From: JBBPZA01 sp963728925
Lineage (GTDB): Bacteria; Actinomycetota; Thermoleophilia; Solirubrobacterales; Solirubrobacteraceae
NCBI GenBank assembly: GCA_963728925.1
Contig: CAVSMB010000015.1
Coordinates: forward strand, 182,374-246,373
DNA: 64,000 bases
Reading direction: 5' to 3'
Shown here: positions 1 to 8,839 of the stretch, one piece after another
Position numbering within the stretch: position 1 is the first letter of the stretch
Layout of the letters: the number at the start of each line of letters is the position of its first letter
Notes under the pieces: model-generated
What the model saw: only the letters and a program-made list of their open reading frames with translations
The model's database searches: none
Told to the model about the DNA's origin: nothing
Position numbers and translations under genes: made by a program

Positions 1-95
1 GTCCCTGCGTTTACGGCGTCGATGACCCACGGCGGAGCTATAGTTGCCGCCTCGGCGCGCCGCTGGAAGCTGCCGCGCGGAGGCGCCGTCTCAGC

Positions 96-1457
96 ATGAG
101 CGGGCTTCTCGATCGCATCTTCCCCCGCAGCGACGCCTCAGCTTCCGAGCCGCGGGGAGGCGCTTCCCCGGCCACGCCACCGCCGCCGGCCGAGCCGCCG
201 CGCGCGGAGTCGTCCGCATCGCCCCCGACGGCCGACCTGACGACGAGCTGGCCGGCGGTGGATCCGGCGGCGTCCCCGGTGGGACCGCCGACGGGCGAGA
301 CCGCCGCGCTTCCCGTCGCAGACGGATCCGGCCAAGACCGGTCGACGGACGCGACCGCGGCCTTCGCCACCGGCGAGAGCGCCGAGCCTGGTGCGAGCGG
401 GGACGTCCTGTCCGACGTCTCCAACGGAGGGGAGCAGCCGCGCCGGCGCGGCGGGCTGCTGCGCAGGCGTCGCAATGAGTTGGCCGGCGCTGGTGAGGGT
501 GCGGAGCTGCCCGGGCCGGGTGAAGGCGCGGGCTCCCCCCGGCCCGGCGTGGATGCGGCCGACGCGAGCGCGGCGGGTGCCACGGCCACCGGTGCGCAGG
601 CCGCTCCGGCGCAAGCCGCCGCTCCGGGGGGAACCGGAGGCGCCCTCGTCCAGTCGCCTGCCGCCGTCGCCGTCCCCGACTCGCCCGGCTTCGCCGAGCG
701 GGCCCGTCTGCGGCGGCGGCTTCGGTACCTGCGCAAGCTGCGCGAGCTGCTGCTCCGCGACCTCGGCGGCTTCGTCTTCGACGCGCGCCGCTTCCAGCGG
801 CCGCGCGCCGACATCGTCGAGGCCAAGCTGAGCCGGCTCGCCGGCGTCGACGCCGAGCTGCGCACGCTCGAGGCCGCGCTCGAGGACCGCCGGCCGCTGC
901 GCGAGCTCCGCGAGCCCGGGATCGGGGGGATCTGCGACGTCTGCGGCGCGTACTACGCCAGCACGGCGAGGTTCTGCTCGGAGTGCGGGTCGCCCGCCAC
1001 CGCCCGGCGAGACTTCGCCGATCAGGCGAGGCCGGCGTCTCCCGGCGCGATGGCGGCCGCCCCCGCCGCGGCCCCCACCTCGCCGCCGACCCCCGCCGCC
1101 CCGGATCCGGCTGCCGCGCCCGCGACGGGCCACGCGGGGCCACCGACCGGCACGTCGCTGTGGTCGACCGGCGCTCCGTCGCACCACTCGACGCCGCCGT
1201 CGGGGGTGGACCCTGTGCCCGCCCCGCCGCCGGGCGGCGAGAGCCCCTCGACCGGCGCGAAGCCAAGCGCCCCGGCCGGTGCGGATCTGAGCGAGCCGGA
1301 GGACGGCGATCCGTCCGCGAAGTCGGACGGGGCCGGCGGGGCCGCCGGCCCGGCTGACGGCCCGGGCGTCCCGGCCCCGGGCGGCCTCGCGCGTCCCGAG
1401 GACGAGTCCGCCACGCCGCCGCCCATGTCCTCGGGCGATCCGCTCCGGCAGCGATGA
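96..1457 (+). CDS. Zinc-ribbon protein with long Pro/Ala/Gly-rich regions
   Basis: A 453-residue protein of unknown function. About 170 N-terminal residues are disordered and rich in Ser, Pro, Ala and Gly. Residues about 200-275 form a charged, probably helical or coiled-coil segment (many Arg, Leu, Glu). A four-cysteine zinc ribbon follows: CDVC at 280-283 and CSEC at 294-297. The last 150 residues are again Pro/Gly-rich. No signal peptide or membrane segment is visible, so it is probably cytoplasmic. The start has GGAGG upstream. Its stop overlaps the start of the next gene as ATGA, so the two are translationally coupled, and the partner also has a zinc ribbon. Coding is clear from composition; function is not known. 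Confidence 0.75.
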   Translation: MSGLLDRIFPRSDASASEPRGGASPATPPPPAEPPRAESSASPPTADLTTSWPAVDPAASPVGPPTGETAALPVADGSGQDRSTDATAAFATGESAEPGASGDVLSDVSNGGEQPRRRGGLLRRRRNELAGAGEGAELPGPGEGAGSPRPGVDAADASAAGATATGAQAAPAQAAAPGGTGGALVQSPAAVAVPDSPGFAERARLRRRLRYLRKLRELLLRDLGGFVFDARRFQRPRADIVEAKLSRLAGVDAELRTLEAALEDRRPLRELREPGIGGICDVCGAYYASTARFCSECGSPATARRDFADQARPASPGAMAAAPAAAPTSPPTPAAPDPAAAPATGHAGPPTGTSLWSTGAPSHHSTPPSGVDPVPAPPPGGESPSTGAKPSAPAGADLSEPEDGDPSAKSDGAGGAAGPADGPGVPAPGGLARPEDESATPPPMSSGDPLRQR

Positions 1458-1957
1458 CTGCCGTCCAGGCGCCGGCCGACGCGGCCTTCCGCTGCCCTCA
1501 GTGCGGTGGCGAGATCGGCGACGAGCAGGAGTGGTGCCTGCGGTGCGGCCGGGGCGCGCGCACGCGCGTCCAGCGCGCGCGCCACTGGCGGGTCCCGATC
1601 GTGCTCACCGGCGTGCTGGTCGCGCTGGCCGGAGCCGGACTCGCCGTGCTCTTCGTGGCGCTCAGCGGCGGGGACGCGAAGGTCGTCACGAGCGGCGAGC
1701 TCACCACCACGGTGACCATCACCACCGCCGCACCGGGCGCCGCCGCACCGCCGGCCACGGCCCCCACGGCGCCGCCCGCCACGACGCCGACCTCCCCCGG
1801 CGAGAGCACCCCGGGGACGCCCACCGCCCCCACGACGCCACCCGCGGCGACCCCCACCGCTCCGCCCGCGGCCACGACCCCCGCCGCCCCGACCACGAGC
1901 TCGACGACGCCACCGGCCACCGGCGGGACGAAGCCACCGGCGACGACGTCGCCCTAG
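1454..1957 (+). CDS. Membrane-anchored zinc-ribbon protein with Thr/Pro-rich tail
   Basis: A 167-residue protein starting inside the stop of the preceding zinc-ribbon gene (ATGA overlap). The N-terminus holds a CPQCG...CLRCG zinc ribbon (about residues 14-33). It is followed by a single membrane segment (about 50-72) and then about 90 residues of Thr/Pro/Ala repeats that would lie outside the membrane. The layout is a cytoplasmic zinc ribbon, one anchor and a disordered extracytoplasmic stalk. Such zinc-ribbon anchors are common in Actinomycetota but have no assigned role. It ends convergently with the deacetylase-like gene. Confidence 0.75.
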   Translation: MTAVQAPADAAFRCPQCGGEIGDEQEWCLRCGRGARTRVQRARHWRVPIVLTGVLVALAGAGLAVLFVALSGGDAKVVTSGELTTTVTITTAAPGAAAPPATAPTAPPATTPTSPGESTPGTPTAPTTPPAATPTAPPAATTPAAPTTSSTTPPATGGTKPPATTSP

Positions 1958-1972
1958 AGGGACGCTGGGCGC

Positions 1973-1985
1973 CCCTGAGTCAGGG
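1973..1985. terminator. Small hairpin between convergent genes
   Basis: CCCTG-AGT-CAGGG forms a short hairpin in the 48 bp between two convergent genes, inside a longer GC-rich stretch. There is no U-tract. It is only a weak candidate for a bidirectional terminator. Confidence 0.25.
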
Positions 1986-2005
1986 TCCCGGGAGCGCCGC
2001 CGGGA

Positions 2006-3049
2006 TCAGGCTCCAGGCGGCCCCCCCACCGAGGCAAGCGCCGGCCAGTAGGCGGACACGCGCTCGACCGCCGCGCGTGTGAGCGGGTGGACCGCGAGCT
2101 CGCCCTCGGGGCGCGCACCTCTAGCCGCCAGCGCCTCCATCGTCGCCGCGACCGAGTTGGCCAGCGCGACGAGCTCGTAGCCGCCCTCGAGCACGACGCC
2201 GACCGGCACCCCGAGCTCGTCGGCCACGCCGCGCACCGAGCGCGTCATCGCGCCGTAGCCCGCCTCGGTCACCCGGCACGTCGCGAGCGGGTCGTCGCGG
2301 TGGGCGTCGTAGCCCGCCGAGACGAGCACGAGCCGTGGCTCGTAGGCGCGCGCGAGCGGCACGACGAGATGCTCGACAAGCGAGCCGAACACTTCATCCC
2401 CGGAGCCGCCGGGCACCGGGAGGTTGACGGTGTAGCCCTCGCCGTCGCCGCTTCCCGCGTCGCGCCCCGACCCGGTCCCGGGATACAGCGGCCACTCGTG
2501 GATCGAGACGAAGAGCACCTCGTCGGTGGCGTGGAAGATGTCATTGGTCCCGTTCCCGTGATGCACGTCCCAGTCCAGGACGAACACACGCTCCAGCCTG
2601 TGGAAGTCGAGCGCCCGGCGTGCGGCCAAGGCGACGTTGGCGAACAGGCAGAAGCCCATCGCCCGCGCCGCTTCGGCGTGGTGGCCGGGCGGCCGCGCGA
2701 CGGAGATCCCCACGTCGGCCTCGCCGGCGACCAGCCGGTCGACGAGGCCGCACGCACCGCCGGCGGCGTGCAGCGCCGCCTCGTAGGAGCCCTGGCTCAC
2801 CAGCGTATCGCCGTCGATCGCGCCGCCGCCCCGCGCGGAGAGGTCGCGGATCGCGTCGCAGTAGCCGACCCGGTGCACGCTCGTGAGGTCGCCTCTGGAC
2901 ACCGGGTCGGCCAGCTCGCGGGCGTAGCCGAGCCAGCCGCGGGCCTCGAGCACGGTCTCGATCGCCACCATCCGCGCCGCCCGCTCGGGGTGGGCCCCGG
3001 TGTCGTGCGCGAGCGAGGACGGGTGGCTGAGGTAAACCGGGGCTCCCAC
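2006..3049 (-). CDS. Histone deacetylase / acetylpolyamine amidohydrolase family hydrolase
   Basis: A 347-residue class II HDAC-fold enzyme. Family members remove acetyl groups from acetylated lysines, polyamines or acetoin-related substrates; the substrate here cannot be told from sequence. The motifs are in order: the substrate-pocket His pair in PPGHHAEA (H123, H124), DWDVHHGNGT (zinc ligands D161 and H163), SAGYDAHRDDP (third zinc ligand D248) and a late GGYEL with the catalytic tyrosine. The GTG start at 3049 was chosen because family similarity begins at once (YLSHPSS); the open frame upstream is antisense to nadB. Only 21 bp separate this start from the divergent nadB start, so each promoter must lie in the other's 5' region. 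Confidence 0.88.
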   Translation of the reverse strand: MGAPVYLSHPSSLAHDTGAHPERAARMVAIETVLEARGWLGYARELADPVSRGDLTSVHRVGYCDAIRDLSARGGGAIDGDTLVSQGSYEAALHAAGGACGLVDRLVAGEADVGISVARPPGHHAEAARAMGFCLFANVALAARRALDFHRLERVFVLDWDVHHGNGTNDIFHATDEVLFVSIHEWPLYPGTGSGRDAGSGDGEGYTVNLPVPGGSGDEVFGSLVEHLVVPLARAYEPRLVLVSAGYDAHRDDPLATCRVTEAGYGAMTRSVRGVADELGVPVGVVLEGGYELVALANSVAATMEALAARGARPEGELAVHPLTRAAVERVSAYWPALASVGGPPGA

Positions 3050-3070
3050 CCCAGTACCGTACCCCTCCCG

Positions 3071-4531
3071 ATGCCGCCCACCACCGGCTATCGCACCGAG
3101 GCCGACGTCACGGTGGTCGGAGCCGGCGCCGCGGGTCTCTACACCGCGCTGTGCGCGGCCCGCGAGGGGGGGCGCATCGCCCTGGTCTCCGCCACCCCGC
3201 TCGCCGAGTCCGCGAGCTACTGGGCCCAGGGCGGTCTCGCGGCGGCGCTCGCCGCCGAGGACTCCCCCGAGCGACACCTCCAGGACACCGTGAAGGCCGG
3301 CCGCGGCGCGGTCCGCCGCTCGGCGGCGCGCGTGCTCTGCGACGAGGCGCCGGCGAGGGCGCGCGACCTCGAGCAGCTCGGGGTGCACTTCGACGCCGAT
3401 CGCCGCGGCGCGCTGGCCCTCGGGCTCGAGGGCGGCCACTCGATCCGCCGCATCGTCCATGCCGGCGGCAGCGCGACCGGGCGTCGCATCACCCGCGACC
3501 TCTCCGCGCTGGTCGCCCTCGAGCCGAGGATCGAGGTGCTCGAGGACCAGCGCGCGACGAGGCTGCTGGTCTCCGACGGCGCCTGCGTCGGCCTGATCAC
3601 CGCCGACGACGTCGAGGTGCGCTCGCGTGCCGTCGTCCTCGCGACCGGTGGCGCCGCCGCGCTGTGGGCGCGGACCACGAACCCGGCCGGGTCGATCGGC
3701 GGCGGGATGCTGCTCGCCCACGCGGCGGGCGCCGCGCTCGCCGATCTCGAGTTCGTCCAGTTCCACCCGACGGCGGTCGTCGGCGACGGCAACGACGGCT
3801 TCCTCATCACCGAGGCGATCCGCGGGGAGGGCGCGCGCCTCCTCGACGAGCAGGGCGAGCGCTTCGTCGACGAGCTCGCGCCGCGCGACGAGGTCGCCCA
3901 GGCGATCGCGGTGCGCCTGCGCGAGAGCGGCGAGCCCGCCGTGCGCCTCGACATGCGCGAGGTCGACCCGGCGCACTTCCCCAACGTCGTGGAGACGCTG
4001 CGCGAGGGCGGGCTGGACCCGGTCCGCGAGCTCATCCCGGTCGCCCCGGCGGCCCACTACGTCATGGGCGGTATCGAGACGGGACTGGACGCGGGCTCCA
4101 CCGTACCCTGGCTCTTCGCGGTCGGCGAGTGCGCCTGCACCGGCCTGCATGGGGCCAACCGCCTGGCCTCCAACTCGCTCAGCGAATGCTTCGTCTTCGG
4201 CCGCCGGGCTGCGCGGGCCGCCCTGGAGGGGCCGCCGCCGGCCGGCGACGCGGCGGTGGCGCGCGAGATCGGGCGCTCCCCCGTCCCCTCGCCCGAGACC
4301 CGCGCGGCCCTGTGGCGCCACGCAGGCATCGAGCGCACCGCCGAGGGCCTGCGCGAGCTGGCCGGCGATCCCCACCCGCTCGCCAGGATCGTCGCAGTCT
4401 GCGCGCTCGCCCGCGAGGAGAGCCGAGGCGGGCATCGGCGGGCCGACGCGCCGCACACCGATCCGGCGCTCGACGAGCGCCACGCCGTCGTCGCCCCCGG
4501 CGCCGCGCCGGCCTTCGAGTGGTGGGACTAA
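3071..4531 (+). CDS. nadB: L-aspartate oxidase
   Basis: A 486-residue flavoprotein that oxidises L-aspartate to iminoaspartate, the first step of de novo NAD synthesis, for condensation by NadA. The N-terminal FAD motif VVGAGAAGLYTA is at about residues 15-26. The conserved QGGLAAAL, FVQFHPTAV, IRGEGARL and HYVMGGI blocks of the succinate dehydrogenase/fumarate reductase flavoprotein family follow, as does GANRLASNSL. The protein is a little shorter than the usual 520-540, mainly at the C-terminus. Neither nadA nor nadC is nearby. The stop codon TAA (4529-4531) is also the left target duplication of an IS5-type element, which inserted without changing the protein. Confidence 0.93.
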   Translation: MPPTTGYRTEADVTVVGAGAAGLYTALCAAREGGRIALVSATPLAESASYWAQGGLAAALAAEDSPERHLQDTVKAGRGAVRRSAARVLCDEAPARARDLEQLGVHFDADRRGALALGLEGGHSIRRIVHAGGSATGRRITRDLSALVALEPRIEVLEDQRATRLLVSDGACVGLITADDVEVRSRAVVLATGGAAALWARTTNPAGSIGGGMLLAHAAGAALADLEFVQFHPTAVVGDGNDGFLITEAIRGEGARLLDEQGERFVDELAPRDEVAQAIAVRLRESGEPAVRLDMREVDPAHFPNVVETLREGGLDPVRELIPVAPAAHYVMGGIETGLDAGSTVPWLFAVGECACTGLHGANRLASNSLSECFVFGRRAARAALEGPPPAGDAAVAREIGRSPVPSPETRAALWRHAGIERTAEGLRELAGDPHPLARIVAVCALAREESRGGHRRADAPHTDPALDERHAVVAPGAAPAFEWWD

Positions 4532-5486
4532 GGAACTATCCGAAAACTCTGCTGGTGGCAGGAGTTATGTCTCCTTGAGCTGAATCGGCAAGGCACGCCG
4601 ATCTCGCTAAAGGAGCGTGCCTTGCCGACTGCCGAGACTACCCCGGGTCGTCCGTTGGCGACGATCTGGGAGCTGCCCGACGAGCTGTGGGAGCGCATCG
4701 AGCCGATCCTCGCCAAGCACTATCCGCCCGCGTCGACGGGGCGGCCGCGAGCCGATCTGCGACTGATGCTGGACGCGATCATCTACCGCATGCGCTCGGG
4801 CGTGCAGTGGAACCAGTTGCCGCGCGAGTTCGGGCCCGACTCGACCGTGCACCACTGGTTTCAGCGCTTCGTCGCCGACGGGGTGCTGCGCGAGATCTGG
4901 GCCGCGCTGGTGCGCGAGTGCGACGCGCTGGGAGCGGTCAGTTGGGAGTGGCAGGCGGCCGACGGGGTCATGGGCAAGAGCCGCTTCGAGGGCGGCGCCC
5001 GCGGCCCAAACCCCACGGATAGAGCCAAACCAGGCACCAAGAAGAGCGTTATCGTCGAGCAGAGCGGCGGCCCGCTCGGCGTCGCGATCGCCGGCGCCAA
5101 CGTCCACGACACCAAGCTGCTTGACGCGACGATCGACGCGATCGTCACCCAGCGCCCCGACCCCGCCGAGATCGTCCAACACCTGTGCCTGGACAAGGCC
5201 TATGACAACCCGACCGGCGACGCCGCCTGCAAGGCCGGCGGGTACGTAGCGCACATCCGACGCATCGGCGAAGAGAAGCTCGATGGCTGGGGCAACAAGA
5301 CCCACCCCGCACGACGCTGGGTCGTCGAGCGCACCCTCGCCTGGCTACAGAAATGCCGCGCGATCCTGATCCGCTACGACAAGAAGGCAGCCAACTACGA
5401 GGGCCTGGTGCAACTGGCCTGCGGCCTGCTCTGGTACCGCCGACTGCACCGACTCAACCAGCCCGCCGGAGTTTTCGGATAGTTCC
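4532..5486 (+). mobile_element. IS5-family insertion sequence (955 bp), complete
   Basis: Both ends are visible. The left end GGAACTATCCGAAAACTC is matched perfectly for 18 bp by the reverse complement of the right end (5469-5486). The flanking triplet TAA occurs on both sides (4529-4531 and 5487-5489), a 3 bp target duplication as expected for the IS1031/IS427-like branch of the IS5 family. One intact transposase gene fills the element and its stop lies inside the right repeat. With both ends, a duplication and an intact gene, the element looks recent and possibly active. Confidence 0.92.
4622..5482 (+). CDS. IS5-family transposase (DDE)
   Basis: A 286-residue single-ORF transposase. The N-terminal DUF4096-type domain (LPDELWERIEPIL, then YRMRSGVQWNQLP) is followed by a DDE_Tnp_1 domain. 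Likely catalytic residues are D114 (in DGVMGKS), D191 (in LDKAYD) and E236 (in RRWVVERTLAW). The length and motifs match complete members, and no frameshift is needed, unlike many IS5 relatives with two ORFs. The ATG at 4622 begins MPTAETTPGR. The stop TAG (5480-5482) is part of the right terminal repeat. Confidence 0.92.
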   Translation: MPTAETTPGRPLATIWELPDELWERIEPILAKHYPPASTGRPRADLRLMLDAIIYRMRSGVQWNQLPREFGPDSTVHHWFQRFVADGVLREIWAALVRECDALGAVSWEWQAADGVMGKSRFEGGARGPNPTDRAKPGTKKSVIVEQSGGPLGVAIAGANVHDTKLLDATIDAIVTQRPDPAEIVQHLCLDKAYDNPTGDAACKAGGYVAHIRRIGEEKLDGWGNKTHPARRWVVERTLAWLQKCRAILIRYDKKAANYEGLVQLACGLLWYRRLHRLNQPAGVFG

Positions 5487-5496
5487 TAAGTGGTCC

Positions 5497-6852
5497 GGCT
5501 CGCAAGTCCTTTGACGTTTGACGGGCCGGGTGGAGGGCGGCGGTTGGTTTCGCGCGGTTAGGCGGCGCCGGCGCGCTGGTCGCGTGCGGGTCGAATTATC
5601 CGGCGTTCGCGGGGAGGAGCGCGGGGTCGCGGGTCGAACACGGGGTCGGTGGCGAGGTCGAGCCCGTATCGGATCGTGTTGAGCGCCAAGCAGCACGGCG
5701 AGCTTGAGCGGCGTGCAGCCGCCTACTCAGGCCCGTGGCGGGACGTCGTGCGCGCCAAGGCGATCCTGCTGGCCGCCGAGGGACTGTCCAACGCGGCGAT
5801 CGCGGCGCGGCTCGGTGTCGCGCGCCAATCGGTCTCGGAGTGGCGCAAGCGGTTCTTCGATGGCGGCGTGCCGGGCCTTGAGGAGCGGCCGCGGCCCGGG
5901 CGCCCGAGGTCTTTTTCCCCCGGCGCAGGTTGCGGAGGTCAAGGCGCTGGCGTGCGAGCTGCCCAGCGAGCGCGGCGTTCCGCTCTCACGCTGGTCGAGC
6001 GCTGAGATCGCCCGGGAGGCGGTCGAGCGCGGGATCGTCGCCGAGATCTCGGGCGCCACGGTGTGGCGCTGGCTCGGGCAGGACGCGATCCGCCCGTGGA
6101 ACTATCGCTCGTGGGTCTTCCCCCGCGACCCCGACTTCGCCCGCAAGGCCGGCCGCATCCTGGACCTCTACGCGGGCCGCTGGGAGGAGCAGCTGCTCGA
6201 ACCCGGCGACTGCATCGTGTGTGCCGACGAGAAGCCCTCGATCCAGGCGCGCCGGCGGCTCCACGCGACGCTGCCCGCCGCGCCCGGCGACGGACAGCGC
6301 GTCGAGCACGAGTACGAACGCAAGGGCGCGCTCTGCTACCTCGCCGCGTGGGACGCCCGCTGCGCCCGGATCTTCGACCGCTGCGAGCCCAAGGACGGGA
6401 TCGAACCGTTCGGCCGGCTCGTCGAGCAGTTCATGAGCGTCGCGCCCTACGCCCACGCGCAGCGCGTGTTCCTCGTCATCGACAACGGCTCCGCGCACCG
6501 CGGCCAGCGCTCGATCGACCGCCTCCAAGGCGCCTGGCCCAACCTAACCGTGGTCCACACCCCAACCCACGCCTCATGGCTCAACCAAGCCGAGATCTAC
6601 TTCTCCGTCGCGCAGCGCAAGGCGCTCCAGCCCAACGACTTCGAAGACCTCGACGCGCTCGAGCGCCACCTGCTGGCCTTCGGCCGCCACTACGAACAAA
6701 TCGCGACCCCGTTCGAGTGGAAGTTCACCCGACGCGACCTCGACCGGCTGCTCGGGCGCCTCGACGACCTCCCGCAAGATCGCATCGAGCTCCAAGCCGC
6801 GTGACCTGCCCGAATACGTCAAGCCGCCCGAACGTCAAAGAACTTCCCAGCC
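5497..6852 (+). mobile_element. IS630-family insertion sequence (about 1.36 kb)
   Basis: It lies 10 bp past the IS5-type element. Imperfect inverted repeats are visible: GGCTCGCAAGTCCTTTGACG at 5497 and the reverse complement of 6831-6852, which begins GGCTGGGAAGTTCTTTGACG (about 19 of 22 positions match). IS630 elements normally duplicate a TA dinucleotide. I could not fix an exact TA pair here, so the outer limits may be off by several bases. Confidence 0.7.
5649..6804 (+). pseudogene. IS630-family transposase, frameshifted
   Basis: The first frame (from 5649) gives the HTH domain: LSAKQHGELERRA, then AAIAARLGVARQSVSEWRKR and LEERPRPGRPRSF. The second frame, offset by +1, continues with FPPAQVAEVKALAC, ERGIVAEISGATVWRWL, and the DDE catalytic part: CADEKPSIQA, VFLVIDNGSAHRG, THASWLNQAEIYFSV. 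The switch lies at 5912-5925 in a run of five T then five C; removing one base joins the frames. It may be a damaged gene, a homopolymer error, or programmed slippage, which some IS630 relatives use. All catalytic motifs are present. Confidence 0.8.
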
Positions 6853-6899
6853 AGCGAGACCAGCCCGAACCAAGCCGTCCCACCCTAACCTGGATTGTC

Positions 6900-8675
6900 G
6901 GTCCGGTAATTCGGTTGAGTCTTATCGGGCGGGGAAGGTGTAGCTGAGGATGCGACCGCCCCACCAGGGAACCTGGACTTGGCGGTTCTCGTAGCCGGCG
7001 TCGAGTAGTGCGGGGGTGTGGGTGCGGCGGCGTAGTGCGACCTCGATGTGCCCGGGGGTGAAGCGCAGCTCGCCGATCCCGTCGATCAGGTAGTCGCGGA
7101 TCGTGTCGGGGGTTTGGTTGCGGTAGGCGGTGTGGAGGCCGCGGGCGAACCGCCGGTAGATGATGTCGGCGAGGACCGTGAGCGCGACGTCGAAGTCGAC
7201 GGCGAGCGGGACCTGGGAGCAGAGCGAGTCGAGGTGGAACGCGCGGATCTGCTCGGCGGGTTGGTTCGCGATGCCCCAGCGTTGGCCGTAGCGTTCGATC
7301 AGCTGCTTGGGGGTGAGCTGCTGTTGGTTGGTGAGGATCAGGGTCGGCTGATCGCGGCCGAGCTGCACGGCGAGCTGGCGGAAGACGCTGCCTTGGATCG
7401 TGACGGCGTCTTCGTGGTAGTTGGCGGTCTTGTGCTTGCCGGAGCGGTCCAGCCGGGTCTTGGTCCAGGCGCTCGCCGGGAGCGCCTCCAGCGACTGGAT
7501 CAGCTTCGGGTAGCGCTGGCGCAAGGTGATGAATCCGACGCCCATCTGGTCGAGCTCGGCGAGGTGTTCGTTGGTCGTGAGCTTGCCGTCGAACACCAGC
7601 AGCTTGGGCAGCTGGCCGTGGGTGCGCTCGTGGAAGCGGCAGAAGTCGGTCACCTCGCCCGCCTGCTGGCGGCTGGTGAGCTCGGCGTTGGCGTAGAGGA
7701 TCGTGTGCTGTTGCCCGTCCTGAGCGATGAACGTCAGCACCGAGCGGGTCCGCTGCGAGCGGCGGGGAACGTAGTGCTTCTCGAGCACGGTGTCCTGCTC
7801 GCCGTAGCTCATGATCGCGTGAAAGTCGAGGTTCACTCCCTGCTCGCCGATCAGCCCCGCCTCCCGGAGCCGGGGCTGCAGCGCCTCGAAGAACGCGATC
7901 TGCTGGGAGCGGCTGGTGCGGTAGGAGTAGGTCGTCAGATGCCAGGTCTTGGGCAGCACGTTCAGTCCGGCGAAGGCGCCCAGCGCCGGGTCGTGCACGA
8001 CTGAGCGCACGTGGCTTCGCCGGCGGCGCCCTGAGAGCTTGAGCGCCAGCAGCGACAGCACCGAGCGGATCGCCGGAAGCTGGCTGGTGGACGGCCAGCC
8101 GGCCGCGTCGACCAGTCCGAGCAGATCGAGCGCGACCAGCTCCGGGACCAACAGGAACAGGCCGGCGTGCTGGGTTTGGATCGTGCCCTCGGTCGGCCAG
8201 TCCTCTTCTGCGAGGACGCGCACCTTCTCCGCCGCCAGCCGTTCGGGCGCCGGCTCGGGCTTGTCCTGACGCAGCTTGGGCATCCGCGAGAGCCCTTCCT
8301 CGCGCAGGATCTCCCACACCGCCGTGCGCGACAGCGGCGTCCCCGCCCGTGCAAGCTCGGAGACGATCTCCTCGATCCCGTGCCGGGAGCGACGCAGCTC
8401 GAGCGCCCGCTCGCGGGCGGCATCCTTCTTGGGCTGACGCTTGGGCCCCGGCCGCGAGGCCTGGAACAGCTCTCCCACATCCGCCTGGCGGTACTGCGAG
8501 ATCAGCGTCTGCACGCTCGCCTTCGTATAACCAAACCGCCCGGCGATCTCCGCCGCCGACAGCTCCTCCACGTAGTAGGCGCGCAGCGCCTCATACCGAC
8601 GGTGCCCGGCGACCGTCGGCTTGGTGAAGCGGTCGTGTCCCGTCCGGGCCATCGCTCAGCCGATTTGGTGGACGA
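6900..8675 (-). mobile_element. Insertion sequence with HTH-DDE transposase, family not assigned
   Basis: Third IS of the tandem. Only weak inverted repeats are visible at the ends: TCGG(T)TGAG-type sequence near 6911-6919 and TCGGCTGAG on the other strand near 8655-8664. The limits are therefore approximate and no target duplication was identified. Nearly the whole element is one large transposase gene. Confidence 0.55.
6922..8652 (-). CDS. Large DDE transposase with N-terminal helix-turn-helix
   Basis: A 576-residue protein. Residues 1-125 resemble IS630/Tc1-type HTH domains (ALRAYYVEELSAAEIAGRFG and a second HTH around LSRTAVWEILREEGLSRM). The rest resembles an RNase H-like transposase core of the IS4/IS1634 kind: NLDFHAIMSYGE (first Asp), LVFDGKLTTNEHL (second Asp region), and a C-terminal helical part around RYGQRWGIANQPAEQIRAFH (likely catalytic Glu). 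I recognise the type but not the IS family. The ATG at 8652 gives the full HTH. No frameshift is seen. Confidence 0.8.
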   Translation of the reverse strand: MARTGHDRFTKPTVAGHRRYEALRAYYVEELSAAEIAGRFGYTKASVQTLISQYRQADVGELFQASRPGPKRQPKKDAARERALELRRSRHGIEEIVSELARAGTPLSRTAVWEILREEGLSRMPKLRQDKPEPAPERLAAEKVRVLAEEDWPTEGTIQTQHAGLFLLVPELVALDLLGLVDAAGWPSTSQLPAIRSVLSLLALKLSGRRRRSHVRSVVHDPALGAFAGLNVLPKTWHLTTYSYRTSRSQQIAFFEALQPRLREAGLIGEQGVNLDFHAIMSYGEQDTVLEKHYVPRRSQRTRSVLTFIAQDGQQHTILYANAELTSRQQAGEVTDFCRFHERTHGQLPKLLVFDGKLTTNEHLAELDQMGVGFITLRQRYPKLIQSLEALPASAWTKTRLDRSGKHKTANYHEDAVTIQGSVFRQLAVQLGRDQPTLILTNQQQLTPKQLIERYGQRWGIANQPAEQIRAFHLDSLCSQVPLAVDFDVALTVLADIIYRRFARGLHTAYRNQTPDTIRDYLIDGIGELRFTPGHIEVALRRRTHTPALLDAGYENRQVQVPWWGGRILSYTFPAR

Positions 8676-8839
8676 TTCTACCGATATGGTTCCGCACCCA
8701 GCGGACGAAACGCGACGACGAACTCGCCGCCGTCCGGCGGAATACTGCACAACCATGGGATCATCGCCCCCCGGCGCTCGTCCACCGCGCTGCACTCAAC
8801 CAGAGATAGCCCGAGAAGGATCCACCAAATGAGCTAAGC
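8654..8839. repeat. Inverted repeat pair around a 150 bp spacer
   Basis: GCTCAGCCGATTTGGTGGA (8654-8672) and, inverted, TCCACCAAATGAGCTAAGC (8821-8839) match at 16 of 19 positions. They enclose about 150 bp with no reading frame. The left copy overlaps the putative end of the neighbouring IS, so this may be a second copy of an IS end or the remnant of a small non-autonomous element. The rest of 8653-9114 holds no gene I can support. Confidence 0.5.

Noticed and set aside
91..1266. Long Arg/Ala/Pro-rich open frames antisense to the first gene and to many others
   Set aside because: High GC makes stop codons rare on every frame; these frames lack domain patterns and have codon use opposite to the coding strand.
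3050..4483. An N-terminal extension of more than 470 residues for the HDAC-like protein
   Set aside because: It is entirely antisense to nadB, which has full family conservation; the GTG at 3049 gives a normal HDAC length.
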